14,354 nucleotides of DNA from SIG450 sp045658425 (GTDB taxonomy: Bacteria > Bacillota > Clostridia > UMGS1840 > HGM11507), in NCBI GenBank assembly GCA_045658425.1, contig JAZOVB010000092.1:1-14354 (forward strand), given 5' to 3'. The notes under the pieces are model-generated. The model made no database searches. It saw only the letters and a list, made by a program, of their open reading frames with translations, and was not told the origin of the DNA. The position numbers were made by a program, and so were the translations under genes. This document shows, in pieces, positions 11,970 through 14,354 of this stretch (the stretch's first letter is position 1; each line of letters begins with the position of its first letter).

Positions 11970-14354
11970 ATGCGTTATTTTGAAAATCTTAATAAAACCA
12001 GTGAAAACCGTTTGCCTCAGCGTTCTTTTTATATTCCTGAGGGTGATGTTACATATACTCTTTTAAACGGTGACTGGCGTTTTTACTACAATAAAAACGG
12101 CGATGAGGTTGACCTACAGGCTACCATAAAAAAATGGGATAAGGTAAAGGTGCCCTCTACCTGGCAAAATACAGGATATGAAAATCCTAACTATAGTAAT
12201 ATAAATTATCCTTACCCTGTTGACCCTCCTTATGTGCCTATGGAGAATCCTGTAGGCATATATGAAAAGGATTTCACTGTTAAAGATAAAAACAAACGCA
12301 TCTATTTTGTTTTAGAGGGTGTTTCCTCCTGCGGTACAGTATTTATAAATGGTAATTATGTCGGCTTTACACAGGGGAGTCACTTACAGGCTGAATTTGA
12401 TATCAGCGATTTTGTTAAAGAGGGAAAAAACACAGTAAGAGTTGCTGTACATAAATGGTGCGTGGGTAGTTATCTTGAAGACCAGGATTTCTTTAGATGT
12501 AATGGTATTTTCAGAGATGTTTATGTATTAGAGCGCCCTGAGGGTCATATTATAGATTTTAGCGTTGTTACCGAAAACAACAATACTATAATTGTTAGTG
12601 CTTCCCCCGATACCGATGTTACACTTTATGATAGAGGACAGGTTATAGGCGCTACCGTTACCGATAAAAACGGAATAGCTTCTATTATAGTGGAAAATCC
12701 TGTTTTGTGGAATGCGGAGAAACCATATCTTTATGAGCTTGAACTGAAAAAAGCAGGGGAAATCATTTACGAAAATGTAGGTTTTAGAACCTTTGCTATC
12801 AGCGATAAAAATGAGTTTCTTGTTAACGGTGTGGCTGTTAAGCTGAAAGGTGTAAATCACCACGATTCTACTCCTACTGCCGGTTGGGTAATGACCGATG
12901 AGGAAATTATCAACGACCTTAAAATAATGAAAGAACTGAACATTAACTGCGTCAGAACTTCTCATTATCCGCCTAGTCCTAGATTTTTAAGTTACTGCGA
13001 TAAAATGGGCTTTTATGTAGTCCTTGAAACAGATATTGAAACACATGGATTTTTGCGTAGATTTGCAAATGTGCCGTATGTTTTTGATGTAGAAAGTTCT
13101 GATTGGCCCGCTACCGATCCTGTATGGCAAATGGAACATATTCAGCGAATGGCAAGGGCATATCACAGAGATAAAAACCATACATCAATCTTTATGTGGT
13201 CAACAGGCAACGAAAGCGGTCACGGACCTAATCATGTTGCTATGATAGAGTGGCTTAGAACTGTTGATAGTAAGCGCCTTATTCATGCAGAGGATGCTTC
13301 ACGTGCTTTCCACCGCTGGGATGGCAACTTTAATGCGGCAAAAAAAGAACTTGAGTTAGCCATTAAGAAAAATGAAAATGTAGAGGCAGCAAAAGAAAAA
13401 TACGAAAAGGCAGCAAAGGCAAGAGAGAAAGCAGTTACCGATATGATGAGAACTGATGTCCATTCGGGAATGTATATTGCTTTGGCCGAACTTCACCGCT
13501 GGACTTCCACTAATCTTGTTGACCAACCTATATTCCTTTGTGAGTATTCTCATGCTATGGGTAATGGCCCGGGTGATGTATTTGATTATGTAGAAAAATT
13601 CTATAGTCATCCTGCCCTTGTGGGTGGATGTATCTGGGAATGGTGTGACCATACGGTTTTAGTAGACGGTGTTCAGAAATATGGCGGCGACTTTGAGGGC
13701 GAGCTTACCCACGATGGCAACTTCTGCTGTGACGGACTTGTCTTTGCCGACAGAAGCTTAAAGTCGGGCTCTCTTGAAGTCAAGACTGCTTATGCTCCTT
13801 TCCGTTTTAAATATGAGGACGGAAAAATAACGGTTGATAACCGCTTTGATTTTACTAATCTTAGTGAATATAAACTTACATATGTTATTGCCTGTGATGG
13901 TGAGGTGCTTGAGCAGAACTGTATTTCTCTTGATGTTGAGCCACACACTAGTATGTGTTTTGAAACTAAAGCAATAATTCCCGAAAGCTGTAAATATGCT
14001 TGTACCGTAAATGTTACTCTTTCTGATAAATACGGCAATGAGCTTGGAACACTGCAACAGGAAATTGAGTGTAAAAAGGAATCTATACTTGATGAAGTAG
14101 TAGGTAGTGCAAATATATATGAAGACGGAATGTATATATATGCTCAGGGCACAAACTTCAAATATCGTTTTAATAAACATACAGGCAACATAGACAGTAT
14201 GATAGTAGACGGAAAGGAAAAACTGGCAGGTTCTACAGAGCTTTCTCTTTACAGAGCTTATACTGACAATGAAAGAAATATGAAAACCCGATGGCTTAAA
14301 TTAGATATATGGTCGGGGGAAAACCTTGACTATGCTCAGTATATGGTTTATGAA
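11970..14354 (+). CDS. lacZ: GH2 beta-galactosidase (3' end beyond window)
   Basis: An open frame of 795 codons runs off the right edge without a stop. The N-terminal jelly roll has TYTLLNGDWRFYY, VPSTWQ, YPYPVDPPYVP and ENPVGIYEKDF. The TIM barrel has KGVNHHDSTPTAG and RTSHYPPSPRF; acid/base Glu415 is in STGNESGHG and nucleophile Glu525 in LCEYSHAMGNG, followed by GGCIWEWCDH. The part from about residue 710 is the start of the Bgal small-chain domain (LYRAYTDNERN). It hydrolyses terminal beta-galactosides such as lactose, in the cytosol since there is no signal peptide. About 200 C-terminal residues are expected to be missing. A charged helical insert occupies about 447-494. GAGGTG lies 5 nt before the ATG. 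Beta-glucuronidase is less likely given the LacZ-type motifs. Confidence 0.92.
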   Translation, partial: MRYFENLNKTSENRLPQRSFYIPEGDVTYTLLNGDWRFYYNKNGDEVDLQATIKKWDKVKVPSTWQNTGYENPNYSNINYPYPVDPPYVPMENPVGIYEKDFTVKDKNKRIYFVLEGVSSCGTVFINGNYVGFTQGSHLQAEFDISDFVKEGKNTVRVAVHKWCVGSYLEDQDFFRCNGIFRDVYVLERPEGHIIDFSVVTENNNTIIVSASPDTDVTLYDRGQVIGATVTDKNGIASIIVENPVLWNAEKPYLYELELKKAGEIIYENVGFRTFAISDKNEFLVNGVAVKLKGVNHHDSTPTAGWVMTDEEIINDLKIMKELNINCVRTSHYPPSPRFLSYCDKMGFYVVLETDIETHGFLRRFANVPYVFDVESSDWPATDPVWQMEHIQRMARAYHRDKNHTSIFMWSTGNESGHGPNHVAMIEWLRTVDSKRLIHAEDASRAFHRWDGNFNAAKKELELAIKKNENVEAAKEKYEKAAKAREKAVTDMMRTDVHSGMYIALAELHRWTSTNLVDQPIFLCEYSHAMGNGPGDVFDYVEKFYSHPALVGGCIWEWCDHTVLVDGVQKYGGDFEGELTHDGNFCCDGLVFADRSLKSGSLEVKTAYAPFRFKYEDGKITVDNRFDFTNLSEYKLTYVIACDGEVLEQNCISLDVEPHTSMCFETKAIIPESCKYACTVNVTLSDKYGNELGTLQQEIECKKESILDEVVGSANIYEDGMYIYAQGTNFKYRFNKHTGNIDSMIVDGKEKLAGSTELSLYRAYTDNERNMKTRWLKLDIWSGENLDYAQYMVYE

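Noticed and set aside
13290..13451. Frameshift or inserted foreign DNA in the beta-galactosidase
   Set aside because: The frame is continuous across the charged insert and family motifs on both sides are in the same frame.
12528..14180. Several minus-strand open frames of 64-145 codons
   Set aside because: All lie opposite the continuous GH2 beta-galactosidase frame, which carries both catalytic motifs, and they lack ribosome sites and domains.

Overview
The window looks like chromosomal DNA of an AT-rich, anaerobic, low-GC Gram-positive bacterium, most likely a gut Clostridia (Oscillospiraceae/Ruminococcaceae-like). This is inferred from strong Shine-Dalgarno sequences, near-consensus sigma-A-type promoters with 17-18 bp spacers, many intrinsic terminators, a PadR/HAAS/DUF4097 operon of the Firmicutes type, and a lactaldehyde reductase next to a GH2 beta-galactosidase. 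No rRNA, tRNA, CRISPR array, integrase or transposase is visible.

Layout, left to right. (1) A solitary radical SAM/SPASM gene on the minus strand (89-916), ending at a strong bidirectional terminator. (2) A tightly overlapped plus-strand operon (1076-2893): PadR repressor, HAAS/DUF1700 membrane protein and a DUF4097 surface-type beta-solenoid protein. It has a consensus promoter whose -10 lies inside an inverted repeat, and it ends at a perfect 32-bp palindromic terminator. (3) A possible 33-residue single-pass membrane miniprotein (2987-3088), converging on and overlapping a minus-strand GT2 glycosyltransferase-GtrA flippase pair (3069-4437). (4) A plus-strand TIM-barrel amidohydrolase (4590-5381).

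(5) The most interesting part is 5381-8595. An exact 16-bp inverted repeat, each copy abutting a hairpin, brackets a two-gene cassette: a class II Fic-domain protein (putative AMP-transferase) and a Pif1-like SF1B helicase that carries an unusual N-terminal membrane anchor plus coiled coil. Three perfect 12-bp tandem repeats sit at the cassette promoter, and a run of competing RNA hairpins follows it. The cassette looks like an inserted accessory module and is the best candidate here for an undescribed system, possibly stress or phage-related. That role is inference only.

(6) A minus-strand zinc-ribbon membrane protein (8598-9161) and a plus-strand MATE exporter (9278-10660) share a divergent promoter. 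Both -35 hexamers lie inside one perfect 14-bp palindrome, TTGACAATTGTCAA, a likely operator. (7) fucO-type lactaldehyde reductase (10739-11884) has its own promoter, preceded by a Rex-like inverted repeat. It is followed by a GH2 beta-galactosidase (11970 to the window edge, truncated by the window) with both catalytic glutamates and an odd charged helical insertion in its catalytic domain. The last two genes fit sugar foraging: lactose/galactoside hydrolysis, and disposal of lactaldehyde from deoxysugars as 1,2-propanediol.
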